Shown: positions 19,884-28,825 of the stretch, in pieces
How the letters are laid out: the number at the start of each line of letters is the position of its first letter
Position numbering within the stretch: the first letter of the stretch is position 1
NCBI GenBank assembly: GCA_018241785.1
Contig: JAFEDF010000236.1
Location: 1-64,000 of the forward strand
DNA length: 64,000 bases
Source: Pseudomonadota bacterium
GTDB taxonomy: Bacteria; Pseudomonadota; Gammaproteobacteria; Burkholderiales; Casimicrobiaceae
Reading direction: 5' to 3'
Notes under the pieces: generated by a model
Told to the model about the DNA's origin: nothing
Databases searched by the model: none
What the model saw: only the letters and a program-made list of their open reading frames with translations
Made by a program: the position numbers and the translations under genes

Positions 19884-20048
19884 TCAGGGGCGCCTCGGTG
19901 CTTGCCCAAAAATCGAACTCTGCCCCTCGCCGCGCCATTTGCGGTCCGCGGCGAAGAGCGTTTTGAGCGCCTCGTCGGCGGGGAACCAGCGCTCGCCGGG
20001 CTGCGGAATGTCGTAGGGTGACCGGGGGAAGGCCGGATGCAGCGCCAT
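19884..20048 (-). pseudogene. N-terminal stub resembling a type III restriction/helicase subunit
   Basis: A 54-residue frame starting 2 bp after the aldehyde dehydrogenase stop. It opens MALHPAFPRSPYDIPQPGE, then RWFPADEALKT, which recalls the N-terminus of DEAD-helicase/type III restriction proteins (P-x-FP-x-SPY ... RWFPADEAL). After about 35 residues the similarity ends and the frame stops at 19884. It looks like the first tens of codons of a restriction gene whose remainder, normally about 900 residues, is gone. The family call rests on pattern memory and needs a search. Confidence 0.42.
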
Positions 20049-20050
20049 CG

Positions 20051-21433
20051 CTACGCTGAGCGCAGGTGCCAGGCCTTCGTGCGCGCGAAGGTCTCGATGC
20101 CGAGGGTGGAGAGCGTGAGGCCGATGCCCGAGCCCTTGACTCCCGACCACGGCAGCCGCGGGCTCACGCGGTCGCAGCAGTTCCAGTAGACGCTGCCGGC
20201 CTCGGCGCGCGCGAGGATGCGTTTCGCGCGCCTCGCGTCGGGCGTGTAGACGCCGGCGGTGAGTCCGTAGGCGCTGTCGTTCATCAGCGCGACGGCGGCA
20301 TCGTCGTCGGCGACGGCTTCGATGCCGATGATCGGGCCGAAGCTCTCGTCCTTCATGACCGCCATCGTGTGATCGACCTCGGTGAGCACCGTGGGGGCGA
20401 ACCAGTTGCCCTTGCGCCGGATCGGCGCGCCTCCGGCGACGACCTTCGCCCCCTTGCGCCGTGCGTCGGCGACCTGCCGCTTGAGGACTTCGATCTGCGC
20501 CGCGCGCGCGAGCGGCCCGATGTAGGTCGCGTCGTCCTGTGGATCGCCGACCCTGAACGCGGCCACCTCGGCCACGAACGCCTCGACGAAGCGGTCGTGG
20601 ATCGCCTCGTGGACATAGATGCGCTCGACCGAGCAGCACGACTGGCCGGTGTTGTAGAACGCCCCGTCGGCGAGGGCCGCTGCGGCCGCTGCGACGTCGG
20701 CGTCGTCGCAGACGTAGACCGGGTCCTTGCCGCCGAGCTCGAGCTGGACCTTGATCATCCGCCGGCCCGCGGCGGCCGCGATCTTCGCGCCGGTCGCATG
20801 CGAGCCGGTGAAGAACACGCCGTCGATCGGCTGACGCAGGAGCGCGGCACCCGTCGCGCCGCCGCCGATCACCGGAACGAACACGTCCTCGGGTACTCCG
20901 GCGCCATGCAGAAGGCGCGCGATGTGCTGGCCGGTGAGCGTCGCGAACTCCGACGGCTTGTAGAGAACGGCATTGCCGGCGGCGAGCGCGGGGACGAACA
21001 CGTTGATGCCGACGAAGTAGGGGTAGTTCCACGCCGAGATGTTGGCGACGACGCCGAGCGGCTCGAAGCCGATCCGCTCGTCGAGGTGCTCTGTCGCGTT
21101 CGTGTACACCTTCCTCTCGCGCAGCGTTCGCGCGGTCTCGGCGAGAAAGAAGTCGAGGCGCGCGACGAGGCCCCTGAGCTCGTTTCGCGACTGGCGAATC
21201 GGCTTGCCGACCTCCTGCGTCAATGTCTGCGCGAGTGACTCGGCCTCGGCCAGTACGCTTTCGCGAAAGCGCGCGATCGCGGCGAGACGCTTGCCGACCG
21301 GACGCGCCGCCCACTGCGGCTGTGCCGCACGCGCTCGCGCGTAGGCCCCGGCCACATCGCGCGGGCCGTCGGCGGCGAGCCGCGTGATGACGCTCCCGGT
21401 TGCCGGGTTGGTGATCGTGAGGAGGGTTCTCAT
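20051..21433 (-). CDS. aldehyde dehydrogenase family protein
   Basis: 460-residue NAD(P)-dependent aldehyde dehydrogenase. It has ISAWNYPYFVGINVFVPALAAGN, the cofactor loop FFTGSHATGAKI, catalytic Glu in ELGGKDPVYV and catalytic Cys in NTGQSCCSVER. The ATG at 21433 overlaps the stop of the upstream hydrolase gene (ATGA), so translation is coupled. Its partners, a gamma-glutamyl hydrolase, an iron alcohol dehydrogenase and a glutamine-synthetase-like ligase, suggest oxidation of an aminoaldehyde in a polyamine or amino-alcohol pathway. Exact substrate unknown. Confidence 0.9.
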   Translation of the reverse strand: MRTLLTITNPATGSVITRLAADGPRDVAGAYARARAAQPQWAARPVGKRLAAIARFRESVLAEAESLAQTLTQEVGKPIRQSRNELRGLVARLDFFLAETARTLRERKVYTNATEHLDERIGFEPLGVVANISAWNYPYFVGINVFVPALAAGNAVLYKPSEFATLTGQHIARLLHGAGVPEDVFVPVIGGGATGAALLRQPIDGVFFTGSHATGAKIAAAAGRRMIKVQLELGGKDPVYVCDDADVAAAAAALADGAFYNTGQSCCSVERIYVHEAIHDRFVEAFVAEVAAFRVGDPQDDATYIGPLARAAQIEVLKRQVADARRKGAKVVAGGAPIRRKGNWFAPTVLTEVDHTMAVMKDESFGPIIGIEAVADDDAAVALMNDSAYGLTAGVYTPDARRAKRILARAEAGSVYWNCCDRVSPRLPWSGVKGSGIGLTLSTLGIETFARTKAWHLRSA

Positions 21434-22233
21434 CGCCGTGCCTTGCGCGCGCGCGCCGCATCGAGGAATTCGTTGAGGATCGGGCTGGCGTCGAGCCACG
21501 ACGCGTCGCGCTCGGGACCGAACATGAATTCAGGGTGCCACTGCACGCCCATGACGTAGCTCGGACCGCGCCAGCGGATCGCCTCGACGACGCCGTCCGG
21601 GACTGCGTTCGCCTCGACGATCAGCCCGCGCCCGAGCCTGTTGACTGCCTGGTGGTGGATCGAGTTGATCATCGTCTCGGGCAGGTCCGGATAGAGCTTG
21701 GCCAGCGCGGTTCCCTCGACGAACCTCACCCGATGGACCTTCTTCTCGTACTGGCTGGTGTCGCGGTGATCGAGCGCACCTGGCACCTGTGTTGTGATGT
21801 CCTGGTACAGCGTTCCGCCGAAGGCGACGTTGATGAGCTGGCAGCCGCGGCAGATGCCGAGCACGGGCTTCCCCTTGCCGACGAAGGCCTCGAAGAGCTC
21901 GATCTCGTAGCGGTCGCGGATCGGGTCGCCGGCCCACTCGGGCCTGCGGGGCTCCTCGCCGTAGGTCGGCGGCGCGATGTCGGCGCCTCCCTGCAGCACC
22001 AGCGCGTCGAGCGCCTCGCCGTAGTGGTAGAGGCGCATGTCGCTGCGCCGGACCATGCTCTCGGCCTCGATCGCCGGGATCATCATCACCAGCACGTTCT
22101 TCGACATGACCCACTGCGCAACCGACTGCTCGAGGTAGTGGAGCGTCTTCGTGTAGACGCCGCCGAGGTTGCGCGACAGCTCGCTCGGGTGATGGATGCG
22201 CGCCGAGATGCCGATCAGCAGGGGCTTTGCCAT
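21430..22233 (-). CDS. gamma-glutamyl-GABA hydrolase family protein (PuuD-like)
   Basis: Class I glutamine-amidotransferase-like hydrolase, 267 residues. The nucleophile Cys lies in GICRGCQLINVAFGG, and the His-Glu pair in GVQWHPEF; SIHHQAVN is another family signature. PuuD enzymes release GABA or a related amino acid from its gamma-glutamyl conjugate in the cytosol. The glutamine-synthetase-like gene at 24401-25774 could make such a conjugate, which supports a gamma-glutamylation route. It lies 7 bp downstream of the iron alcohol dehydrogenase gene. Confidence 0.9.
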   Translation of the reverse strand: MAKPLLIGISARIHHPSELSRNLGGVYTKTLHYLEQSVAQWVMSKNVLVMMIPAIEAESMVRRSDMRLYHYGEALDALVLQGGADIAPPTYGEEPRRPEWAGDPIRDRYEIELFEAFVGKGKPVLGICRGCQLINVAFGGTLYQDITTQVPGALDHRDTSQYEKKVHRVRFVEGTALAKLYPDLPETMINSIHHQAVNRLGRGLIVEANAVPDGVVEAIRWRGPSYVMGVQWHPEFMFGPERDASWLDASPILNEFLDAARARKARR

Positions 22234-22240
22234 GGATCGC

Positions 22241-23413
22241 TCAGAGTGCCGCCTCGAACAGGCGGCGGAAGTCGTCGGCCGTGCACGGCCGCGGGTTCGT
22301 CCGGTGGCAGATGTCAGCGGTGGCGATCTCGACGAGGCGCGGCACGTCGGCCCGGCTCACGCAATGCGCGCCACCCGCCTGCGCGAGCCGCCCGGGAACG
22401 CCGATGTCGCGCTTCAGCGCGACGAGCCAGTCGATGAACGCCTGCGCACGGGCGGGGTCGCTGCCTTGCGCGCCGCCGGGAGCGTTCACGATGCGCGCGA
22501 GCTCGGCGAGCTTCGCCGCGGCCGCGTCGAGGTTGAAGCGCATCACGTGGTCGATCATGATCCCGTTGGCGAGCCCATGGTGCAGCCCGGCGACCGTGGA
22601 GAGCGCGTGCGCGCACGAGTGCACGGCGCCGAGATCCTTCTGGAACGCAATCGCGCCCATCATCGATGCCATCATCATGTCGCTGCGTGCGGCGAGATCG
22701 TGCCCGTTCCGCACGGCGGCCGGCAATGCCCGCGCTGCGATGCGCGCGCCCTCGAGCGCAATGCCGTCGCAGATCGGGTGATAGGCGGGCGAAAGGTACG
22801 ACTCGACATTGTGCGTGAGCGCATCCATCCCGGTCGCCGCGGTCACCGCGGGCGGCAGGTCGATCGTCAGTTCCGGATCGGCGAACACTGCCTTCGCGAG
22901 GAGCATGGGCGAGAAGATGATCTTCTTCACGTGGGTGACGTCGTCGGAGATGACCGCCGAGCGGCCGACCTCCGATCCGGTACCAGAGGTCGTCGGCACG
23001 GCGACGAGGCAGGGCAGCGGTGCGGTGATCGGCCGCACCGCCGGATGGTCCCACGCGTACTCGAGGATGTCGCCTTCGTGCACCGCCATCAGCGCGACCG
23101 CCTTGGCGACGTCGAGCGCGGCGCCCCCGCCGACGCCGATCACCGCATCGGCGCGGTGCGTACGGAACGCTGACGCGCCCTCCATAGCCTGGCTGCGCGT
23201 CGGGTTGCCCTCGATGCCGGAGAACACGCCGGCCTGAAGCTCGCCGAGCTCGCGCAGGAACCCGGCGAACACCGGGAGGGCCGCGAGTCCGCGATCGGTG
23301 ACGACGAGCGGCCGCGCGACGCGCTGCTCGCGCAAATAGGGGGCGATCGACCGGCGTGCGCCGGGGCCGAAGGAGATCGAAGTCGGAAACGAGAAGGCGT
23401 GGATCGAGGTCAA
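22241..23413 (-). CDS. iron-containing alcohol dehydrogenase
   Basis: About 390 residues, group III metal-dependent alcohol dehydrogenase. NAD-binding GVGGGAALDVAKAV, VPTTSGTGSEV, and the metal ligands in GMDALTHNVESYL, HSCAHALS and LHHGLANG are present. The start is uncertain: TTG at 23413 places the first residues of the family fold (IHAFSFPTSISFGPG) at the N-terminus; the frame stays open to 23587 without family resemblance. First gene of the leftward operon with the hydrolase and aldehyde dehydrogenase, so alcohol-to-aldehyde-to-acid oxidation is likely. Confidence 0.87.
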   Translation of the reverse strand: MTSIHAFSFPTSISFGPGARRSIAPYLREQRVARPLVVTDRGLAALPVFAGFLRELGELQAGVFSGIEGNPTRSQAMEGASAFRTHRADAVIGVGGGAALDVAKAVALMAVHEGDILEYAWDHPAVRPITAPLPCLVAVPTTSGTGSEVGRSAVISDDVTHVKKIIFSPMLLAKAVFADPELTIDLPPAVTAATGMDALTHNVESYLSPAYHPICDGIALEGARIAARALPAAVRNGHDLAARSDMMMASMMGAIAFQKDLGAVHSCAHALSTVAGLHHGLANGIMIDHVMRFNLDAAAAKLAELARIVNAPGGAQGSDPARAQAFIDWLVALKRDIGVPGRLAQAGGAHCVSRADVPRLVEIATADICHRTNPRPCTADDFRRLFEAAL

Positions 23414-23631
23414 GGTCGTGGCGGCGCGGGCGGCCGATGTCAGGGTTGGGATCGGATGATCGAGCCGCAAAGCGCGGCGGGACCGGTTGTGCGGAATATT
23501 CGCTCGACACGCCGAAGGGCGCGCCAGACAATCGCCGCACGTCGTCGCGAGGGTGGCCGTGGCGGCGCGCAGGCATGGCCTGCGCATCCGCAGCCGCCGT
23601 GGTTCATTGTAGCGTCCGACAGGAGGAGTCG

Positions 23632-24396
23632 ATGAGCAAGCTGTCCAGGTATCTGTTCCGGATCGGTGCGGTCGCGGTATTCGGGGTGGCGGTCTCCACG
23701 ACCGCAGCGGCGCATCGCCCGGGAATTTGCGCCAACGCCGTACTCGCCCCCGGCGCCTACAGCGGCCTCGTCGTCTCCGGAACCTGCACGATCGATGGCG
23801 CGGTGACGATCAACGGCAACGTTCGTGTCACGCCCGGCGCCTACCTCAATGCCGGCTGGCAGGGCACGCAGCTCACCATCAACGGCAACGTCAGCGTCGG
23901 CAGGCGGGCGACGCTCGGGCTCGGCTGCGCGGAGTTCTACAACGACTGCGCCGGCCCTCCCGCGAACTGGGCGGGCAGGGTGACGGTCAACGGCAACATC
24001 GTCGCCTTCGACGCGTTGACGATGTATCTGGACTCGACCGCCGTCCACGGCAACGTCCTGGTGATCGGCGGCGGCGATCTCGCGATGACCGATCCCAACG
24101 GACTCGTTCTCCCGATCAAGGACAACCACATCGACGGCAACATCGTCGTCTACGGCTGGCAGGGCGCGTGGTTCGGCATCATCCGCAACACGGTGGGAGG
24201 CAACGTCATCGCCTGGCACACCGAGGGCACCCGGCTCGGTGACGGCGGGGCGCTCGATTCGACCGAGATCGCGACGAACGTGATCGCCGGCGACCTCGTC
24301 TGCGCGAAGAACACGCCGCCTGCGCAGATCGGCGACAGTCACGGCGCGCTGAACACGGTGGGCGGCAGCAAGATCGGGGAGTGCGCCGGGCTCTGA
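23632..24396 (+). CDS. secreted NGN-repeat beta-solenoid protein, function unknown
   Basis: 254 residues starting at ATG 23632 with a strong AGGAGGA ribosome binding site. Residues 1-27 are a signal peptide ending AAAH. The mature protein repeats a short motif x-G-N-[VI] roughly every 12-30 residues: TINGNV, TINGNVSV, TVNGNIV, VHGNVLV, IDGNIVVYG, VGGNVIAW. Such spacing suggests a right-handed beta-helix. Cysteines at both ends (GICANAV, SGTCTID, LGCAEFYNDC, LVCAK, IGECAGL) may form periplasmic disulfides. No enzyme motif seen. It lies between, and is transcribed opposite to, the alcohol dehydrogenase and glutamine-synthetase-like genes. Confidence 0.8.
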   Translation: MSKLSRYLFRIGAVAVFGVAVSTTAAAHRPGICANAVLAPGAYSGLVVSGTCTIDGAVTINGNVRVTPGAYLNAGWQGTQLTINGNVSVGRRATLGLGCAEFYNDCAGPPANWAGRVTVNGNIVAFDALTMYLDSTAVHGNVLVIGGGDLAMTDPNGLVLPIKDNHIDGNIVVYGWQGAWFGIIRNTVGGNVIAWHTEGTRLGDGGALDSTEIATNVIAGDLVCAKNTPPAQIGDSHGALNTVGGSKIGECAGL

Positions 24397-24400
24397 CGCC

Positions 24401-25774
24401 TCAGATGATCTCGAAGTAGCGGCGCCGCTCCCAGTCGGTCACCGCGTCCTGCCATTGCCGCCACTCCCATTCGCGGGTGGCGGCAAAGTGCTCGACGAAC
24501 TCGTCGCCGAACCAGTCGCGCGCACGCTCCGAGCCCCGGAAGATGCGCGTCGTCTCGATCAGCGTGCGCGGCGCGCGCGCGACGTTCTCGCCACCGGAGT
24601 TGGTGCCGGTGATCGGGGGGGCCGTGAGCTTCAGCTTGCGCTCGATGCCGTCGAGGCCCGCGGCGATGCACGCCGCGACCGCCAGGTACGGATTGATGTC
24701 GGCGCCGGGGCAGCGGGTCTCGAGACGCGTCGATTTCGGCGAGCCTGCGATCACGCGAAAGCTCGCTGTCCGGTTGTCGACTCCCCACGTCGGCTTCACC
24801 GGCGCCCAGAATCCGTCGACGAGACGCTTGTAGCTGTTGACCGTCGGCCAGAACATCGGGGCGAACTCGAGCAGCGTATCGAGCTGGCCCGCGAGGTAGC
24901 TCTCGAAGAGCCGGCTCATGCCGTTGCGGCCGCGCGGATCGTGGAAGAGGTTCTTCTTCCCGTCCGAGAGCGACTGGTGGCAGTGGCCCGAGCATCCGGG
25001 GTACTGCTGGCTCCACTTCGCCATGAAGCTCGGCATGATGCCGAAGCGTGAGGCGATCTCCTTCGCGCCGGTCTTGAACAGCACGCCCCGATCGGCGGCC
25101 TCGAGCGCTTCCGAGAAGACGAGCGCGGCCTCGAACACCCCCGGCCCGGTTTCGGTGTGCAAGCCCTCGATCGGCACCCCGAACGCCTTCATTTCGTCGA
25201 ACAGCGCGGAAAGGTAGTCGCGCGAGTGGTTGGCGCGCAGCAGCGAATAGCCGAACATCCCCGGCGTGAGCGGAGTCGGATCGGCGCCGCGCTTGTCGGC
25301 CCACGACTGCGGTGTCTCGAGGAAGTTGAACCACTCGTACTCGAGCCCGCACATCGGCGTGACGCCGAGCTTCGCGGCGCGCGCGAGGACGCGCTTCAGG
25401 ACCTGGCGCGCGTCGATCGGCCACGGCACGCTGCGCCCGCCCCGGCTGGCAACGAGCTCACCGAGAAAGAAATCGACGTCGCCGTCCCACGGCACGCGCC
25501 GGTGGGTGCCGAGGTCGAGGCGCACCGTCGCGTCGGGGAAGCCGCGGTGCCATCCTGTCGCAGTCGTGTTGTCATAGCACTGGTCGTGGCAGTCCCACCC
25601 GTACACCACGTCGCAGAAGCCGAGTCCGCCGTCGATGGCCGATTCGAACTTGTCCTTGTGGATATACTTGCCGCGCAACACGCCGTCGATGTCGGTGACC
25701 GCGACCTTGACGCGATGACCGGGAGAGTTGCGAACTGCTGCTGCGATCCGTGCGGGGGTGGCGGCTGCGGGCAT
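24401..25774 (-). CDS. glutamine-synthetase family ligase (gamma-glutamylpolyamine synthetase-like)
   Basis: 457 residues with glutamine-synthetase fold signatures: the N-terminal beta-grasp part (VKVAVTDIDGVLRGKYIHKDKF), the metal Glu in CGLEYEWFNF, ETGPGVFEAAL, the ATP-site GCSGHCHQSLSD, and NRTASFRVIAGSP followed by RLETRCPGADINPYLAVA. The sequence pattern fits GlnA-like subfamilies that gamma-glutamylate amines rather than ammonia-assimilating GlnA. With the PuuD-like hydrolase nearby it would start a gamma-glutamylated amine pathway. The start overlaps the likely leader of the divergent EamA gene. Confidence 0.9.
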   Translation of the reverse strand: MPAAATPARIAAAVRNSPGHRVKVAVTDIDGVLRGKYIHKDKFESAIDGGLGFCDVVYGWDCHDQCYDNTTATGWHRGFPDATVRLDLGTHRRVPWDGDVDFFLGELVASRGGRSVPWPIDARQVLKRVLARAAKLGVTPMCGLEYEWFNFLETPQSWADKRGADPTPLTPGMFGYSLLRANHSRDYLSALFDEMKAFGVPIEGLHTETGPGVFEAALVFSEALEAADRGVLFKTGAKEIASRFGIMPSFMAKWSQQYPGCSGHCHQSLSDGKKNLFHDPRGRNGMSRLFESYLAGQLDTLLEFAPMFWPTVNSYKRLVDGFWAPVKPTWGVDNRTASFRVIAGSPKSTRLETRCPGADINPYLAVAACIAAGLDGIERKLKLTAPPITGTNSGGENVARAPRTLIETTRIFRGSERARDWFGDEFVEHFAATREWEWRQWQDAVTDWERRRYFEII

Positions 25775-25857
25775 CGGCGGCTCCAGAAGTGGCGGCGATT
25801 CTATCGCAGCCCATCGCGGCGTTCATCCGGAGGTGGCATCGACATGCGAGCACGCGG

Positions 25858-26694
25858 GTGAATCCCGGCGCCGCGCTGTTGCGGTTGCACACCGCGGTCG
25901 CGCTGTTCGGCGCCGCCGCACTCTTCGGCCGCTGGATCGACCTGCCGCCGACGGCGATCGTGCTCGGGCGCACCGCATTCGCAGCGCTCGCCCTCGCCGC
26001 GGTGACGGCCGCACGCCGCGCGGGACCCCGCCGGCCGACGCCGGCGCTCTTCGTCAACGGCGCGCTGCTCGCCGTCCACTGGGTCGCTTTCTTCGCCGCC
26101 GTGCAACGCGCATCGGTCGCGATGGCCCTCATCGGCTACGCGAGCTTCCCGCTCTTCGTCGTGCTCCTCGAGCGCGGTCACCCGGCGCGGTCGGGACGTT
26201 TCGCGGTTGCGGGTCTCGTCGTCGCGGGCCTCCTGCTGACCGTGCCTTCGCTGTCGCCGGGCGATCGCGCGTCGCAGGGCCTTGCGCTCGGCATTGCGTC
26301 GGGCCTGGCGTTTGCGGTCCTCGTGCTGCGCAACCGCAGCCTCGTCGTGCACGTCGATGCCGTCACGCTCGCGTTCTGGCAGAACCTGGCGGCGGCGCTG
26401 CTGCTCGTCCCGGTCGCGCTCGCCGCCCCCGGCGCTGCGATGCCGGCGCCGGCCGACTGGGCATTGCTGGCCGTGCTCGGCGTCGTCTGCACGGCGCTCG
26501 CCCACACGCTCTTCATCGCCAGCATGCGGCGCGTCTCCGCGCACACGGCGAGCGTCGTCGCCGCGCTGGAACCCGTCTACGGGATCGTGCTCGCCGCGCT
26601 GCTCCTCGCCGAGATCCCGTCGATGCGCACGCTCGCCGGGGCCGCGCTGATCGTCGTGGCCGCAATCGTGGCGTCGCGGGGCGCCATTCGGTAG
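25858..26694 (+). CDS. EamA/DMT-family permease
   Basis: About 278 residues, ten predicted helices in two EamA repeats, for example LHTAVALFGAAALFGRWI, ASVAMALIGYASFPLFVVL, WALLAVLGVVCTALAHTLFI and EPVYGIVLAALLLAEIP. The EPVYG string near the end is typical of the second repeat. GTG at 25858 is the likely start; the frame is open to 25750 but that part overlaps the divergent glutamine-synthetase-like gene. Substrate unknown; export of an amino acid or pathway product is common for the family. Confidence 0.83.
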   Translation: MNPGAALLRLHTAVALFGAAALFGRWIDLPPTAIVLGRTAFAALALAAVTAARRAGPRRPTPALFVNGALLAVHWVAFFAAVQRASVAMALIGYASFPLFVVLLERGHPARSGRFAVAGLVVAGLLLTVPSLSPGDRASQGLALGIASGLAFAVLVLRNRSLVVHVDAVTLAFWQNLAAALLLVPVALAAPGAAMPAPADWALLAVLGVVCTALAHTLFIASMRRVSAHTASVVAALEPVYGIVLAALLLAEIPSMRTLAGAALIVVAAIVASRGAIR

Positions 26695-26731
26695 CATCGG
26701 CGCATCGACCGCCTGCCGACGGACCGCCATC

Positions 26732-28009
26732 ATGACTGACTCGATTCCGACGAACGAATCACCCGACGAGCAGCAGGCGCCATCGACGCGGGAATCGCCG
26801 GCGGCGAAGACGCGCTCGTCCGGAGCGTTGCGCCCGGGGAACGACGCCGGTCTTGCCATGGCGACGCGCGTCGTGCACGCCGGGCGCGAGCCGCGGCGCT
26901 TCCTGGGTGCGGTCAACACGCCGGTGTTTCGCGCGTCGACGATCCTGTTTCCGACGCTCGACGATCTCGAGCGCGCGTCGCGCGGGGAGTACGCCGGCAT
27001 CACCTACGGGCTGCACGGCCTCCCCACGGTTTCCGACCTGCAGGACGCCCTCGCCACGGTCGAGGGGGGCGACGGGGCGCTCGTGCTGCCGTCGGGACTC
27101 GCCGCGACGACCTTTCCCCTGCTCGCGCTCGCCAACCCCGGCGACCACGTGCTGGTCGCCGATTCGGTGTACGGCCCGACGCGGCGCTTCTGCGAGCATC
27201 ACCTGCGCCGGCTGGGGGTCGCCGTCGACTACTACGACCCGCTGGCCGGGGCGGCCATCGCGCGGCTGATGAGGCCCACTACGCGCATCGTCTTCACCGA
27301 ATCGCCGGGCTCGCTCACCTTCGAAGTGCAGGATTTGCCGGCGATCGCCGCGGCCGCGCACGCCGGAGGAGCGATCGTCATCCTCGACAACACCTGGGCG
27401 ACCCCGCTCGGCCAGAGGAGCTTCGAGCTCGGCGTCGACGTTTCCGTGCACGCAGCGACCAAGTACATCGGCGGGCATTCCGACGTGTTGCTCGGGGCCG
27501 TCATCGCCAACGCGCGCACGCTTCCGGCCTTGACCACGCTGTGGACCGACCTTGGCGTCACGCCGTCGCCCGACGACTGCTTCCTCGCGCTGCGCGGCCT
27601 GCGCACGCTCGCCGTGCGGCTCGAGCGCCACCAGTCGAGCGCGCTGCGCATCGCTGCCTGGCTCGCCGAACGTCCGGAGGTCGAGGAGGTGCTCTATCCG
27701 GCGCTGCCCGGCGCGCGCGGGCACGCGCTGTGGAAGCGTGACTTCGCGCTCGCCTGCGGACTGTTCGGCGTGATCCTGAAGCCGGTTGGCCACGAGCGGC
27801 TCGCCGCAATGCTCGACGGCATGCGGCTCTTCGGCATGGGCTGGAGCTGGGGCGGCTTCGAGAGCCTCATCATTCCGACGTGGCCCGAGCGCACGCGCAG
27901 TGCGACGACCTGGTCGGCCGCCGGCCCGTGCCTGCGCCTGCACATCGGCCTCGAAGACCCCGACGACCTGATCGCCGACCTCGCCGACGGCCTCAGTCGC
28001 CTGCGCTGA
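26732..28009 (+). CDS. metC: cystathionine beta-lyase / trans-sulfuration PLP enzyme
   Basis: 425-residue Cys/Met-metabolism PLP enzyme. It has YGLHGLPTVSDLQDAL, the phosphate-binding LPSGLAATTFPLLAL, DNTWATPLGQRSFELG with the cofactor Asp, the PLP lysine in HAATKYIGGHSD, and the SWGGFESL string near the end that is typical of MetC-type beta-lyases. The reaction would be cystathionine to homocysteine, pyruvate and ammonia. About 40 extra residues precede the usual fold, possibly a start chosen too far upstream; GTG or ATG candidates exist near MATRVVHAG. Stands alone downstream of the permease gene. Confidence 0.88.
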   Translation: MTDSIPTNESPDEQQAPSTRESPAAKTRSSGALRPGNDAGLAMATRVVHAGREPRRFLGAVNTPVFRASTILFPTLDDLERASRGEYAGITYGLHGLPTVSDLQDALATVEGGDGALVLPSGLAATTFPLLALANPGDHVLVADSVYGPTRRFCEHHLRRLGVAVDYYDPLAGAAIARLMRPTTRIVFTESPGSLTFEVQDLPAIAAAAHAGGAIVILDNTWATPLGQRSFELGVDVSVHAATKYIGGHSDVLLGAVIANARTLPALTTLWTDLGVTPSPDDCFLALRGLRTLAVRLERHQSSALRIAAWLAERPEVEEVLYPALPGARGHALWKRDFALACGLFGVILKPVGHERLAAMLDGMRLFGMGWSWGGFESLIIPTWPERTRSATTWSAAGPCLRLHIGLEDPDDLIADLADGLSRLR

Positions 28010-28057
28010 CCGCCGGCATCGGTCGCGCACCCGCCCGACGGGCGATCGCGCGCGGGC

Positions 28058-28825
28058 TCACAGGCTGCTCACGTGATGACCACCGTCGACCGGGAGCACG
28101 CTGCCCGTGATGTGCGCGCCAGCTTCGGAAACGAGCAGGAGCAGCGCGCCGTCGAGGTCCTCGGGCTTGCCGAGGCGCCGTTGGGGGATGCGCTTCACCA
28201 TCGCCTGGCCGGCGTCGGATGCGAAGAAGGCGCGGTTGATCGCCGTCTCGATGTAGCCCGGCGCCAGCGCGTTGACGCGAATGCGGTGCCGCGCGAGTTC
28301 GACTGCCATCGCACGCGTCAGGTGGATCAGCGCCGCTTTCGACGCGGCGTAGCTCGGCACTTGTGCGGTGACGCGAAGCCCGAGCACCGACGCGATGTTC
28401 ACGATGCTGCCTCCGCGTCCGTGCGCGATCATATGGCGTGCGGCGGCCTGCGCGACGCGCCACGCGCCGTCGAGGTTGACGCCGACCACCTGCCGCCAGT
28501 CGTCCTCGGTATGGTCGAGGAGCGGCTTGGTGATGGCGATGCCCGCGTTGTTGACGACGATCGTCACCGGGCCGAGCCCCGCGGCGGCCTCGTCGATCGC
28601 CCGCTGTGCGTCGCCGGGCCGCGTGACATCGAGTGCGAGCGCGAGCGCGCGTCCGTTCGCCTGTTCGATCTCCCTCGCGACGGCATCGACCGAGCCGGGG
28701 CGCCGCGCCGCCAGTGCGACTGCAGCGCCGGCGCGCGCGAGCGTGAGCGCGAAATGGCTGCCAAGTCCGCCGTTGGCCCCGGTGACGAGCGCCGTGTGGC
28801 CGGCGAGGACGGTCGAATCGCTCAC
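28058..28825 (-). CDS. SDR-family oxidoreductase
   Basis: 255-residue classical short-chain dehydrogenase. NAD(P)-binding TGANGGLG at about 15-22, NNAG at about 91-94, catalytic Ser in IVNIASVLG and Tyr-Lys in YAASK, and C-terminal LPVDGGHH. It overlaps the end of the phosphotransferase gene by 4 bp (ATGA), so it is the last gene of the leftward catabolic operon. It probably oxidises a hydroxyacyl or alcohol intermediate; substrate unknown. Confidence 0.9.
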   Translation of the reverse strand: MSDSTVLAGHTALVTGANGGLGSHFALTLARAGAAVALAARRPGSVDAVAREIEQANGRALALALDVTRPGDAQRAIDEAAAGLGPVTIVVNNAGIAITKPLLDHTEDDWRQVVGVNLDGAWRVAQAAARHMIAHGRGGSIVNIASVLGLRVTAQVPSYAASKAALIHLTRAMAVELARHRIRVNALAPGYIETAINRAFFASDAGQAMVKRIPQRRLGKPEDLDGALLLLVSEAGAHITGSVLPVDGGHHVSSL

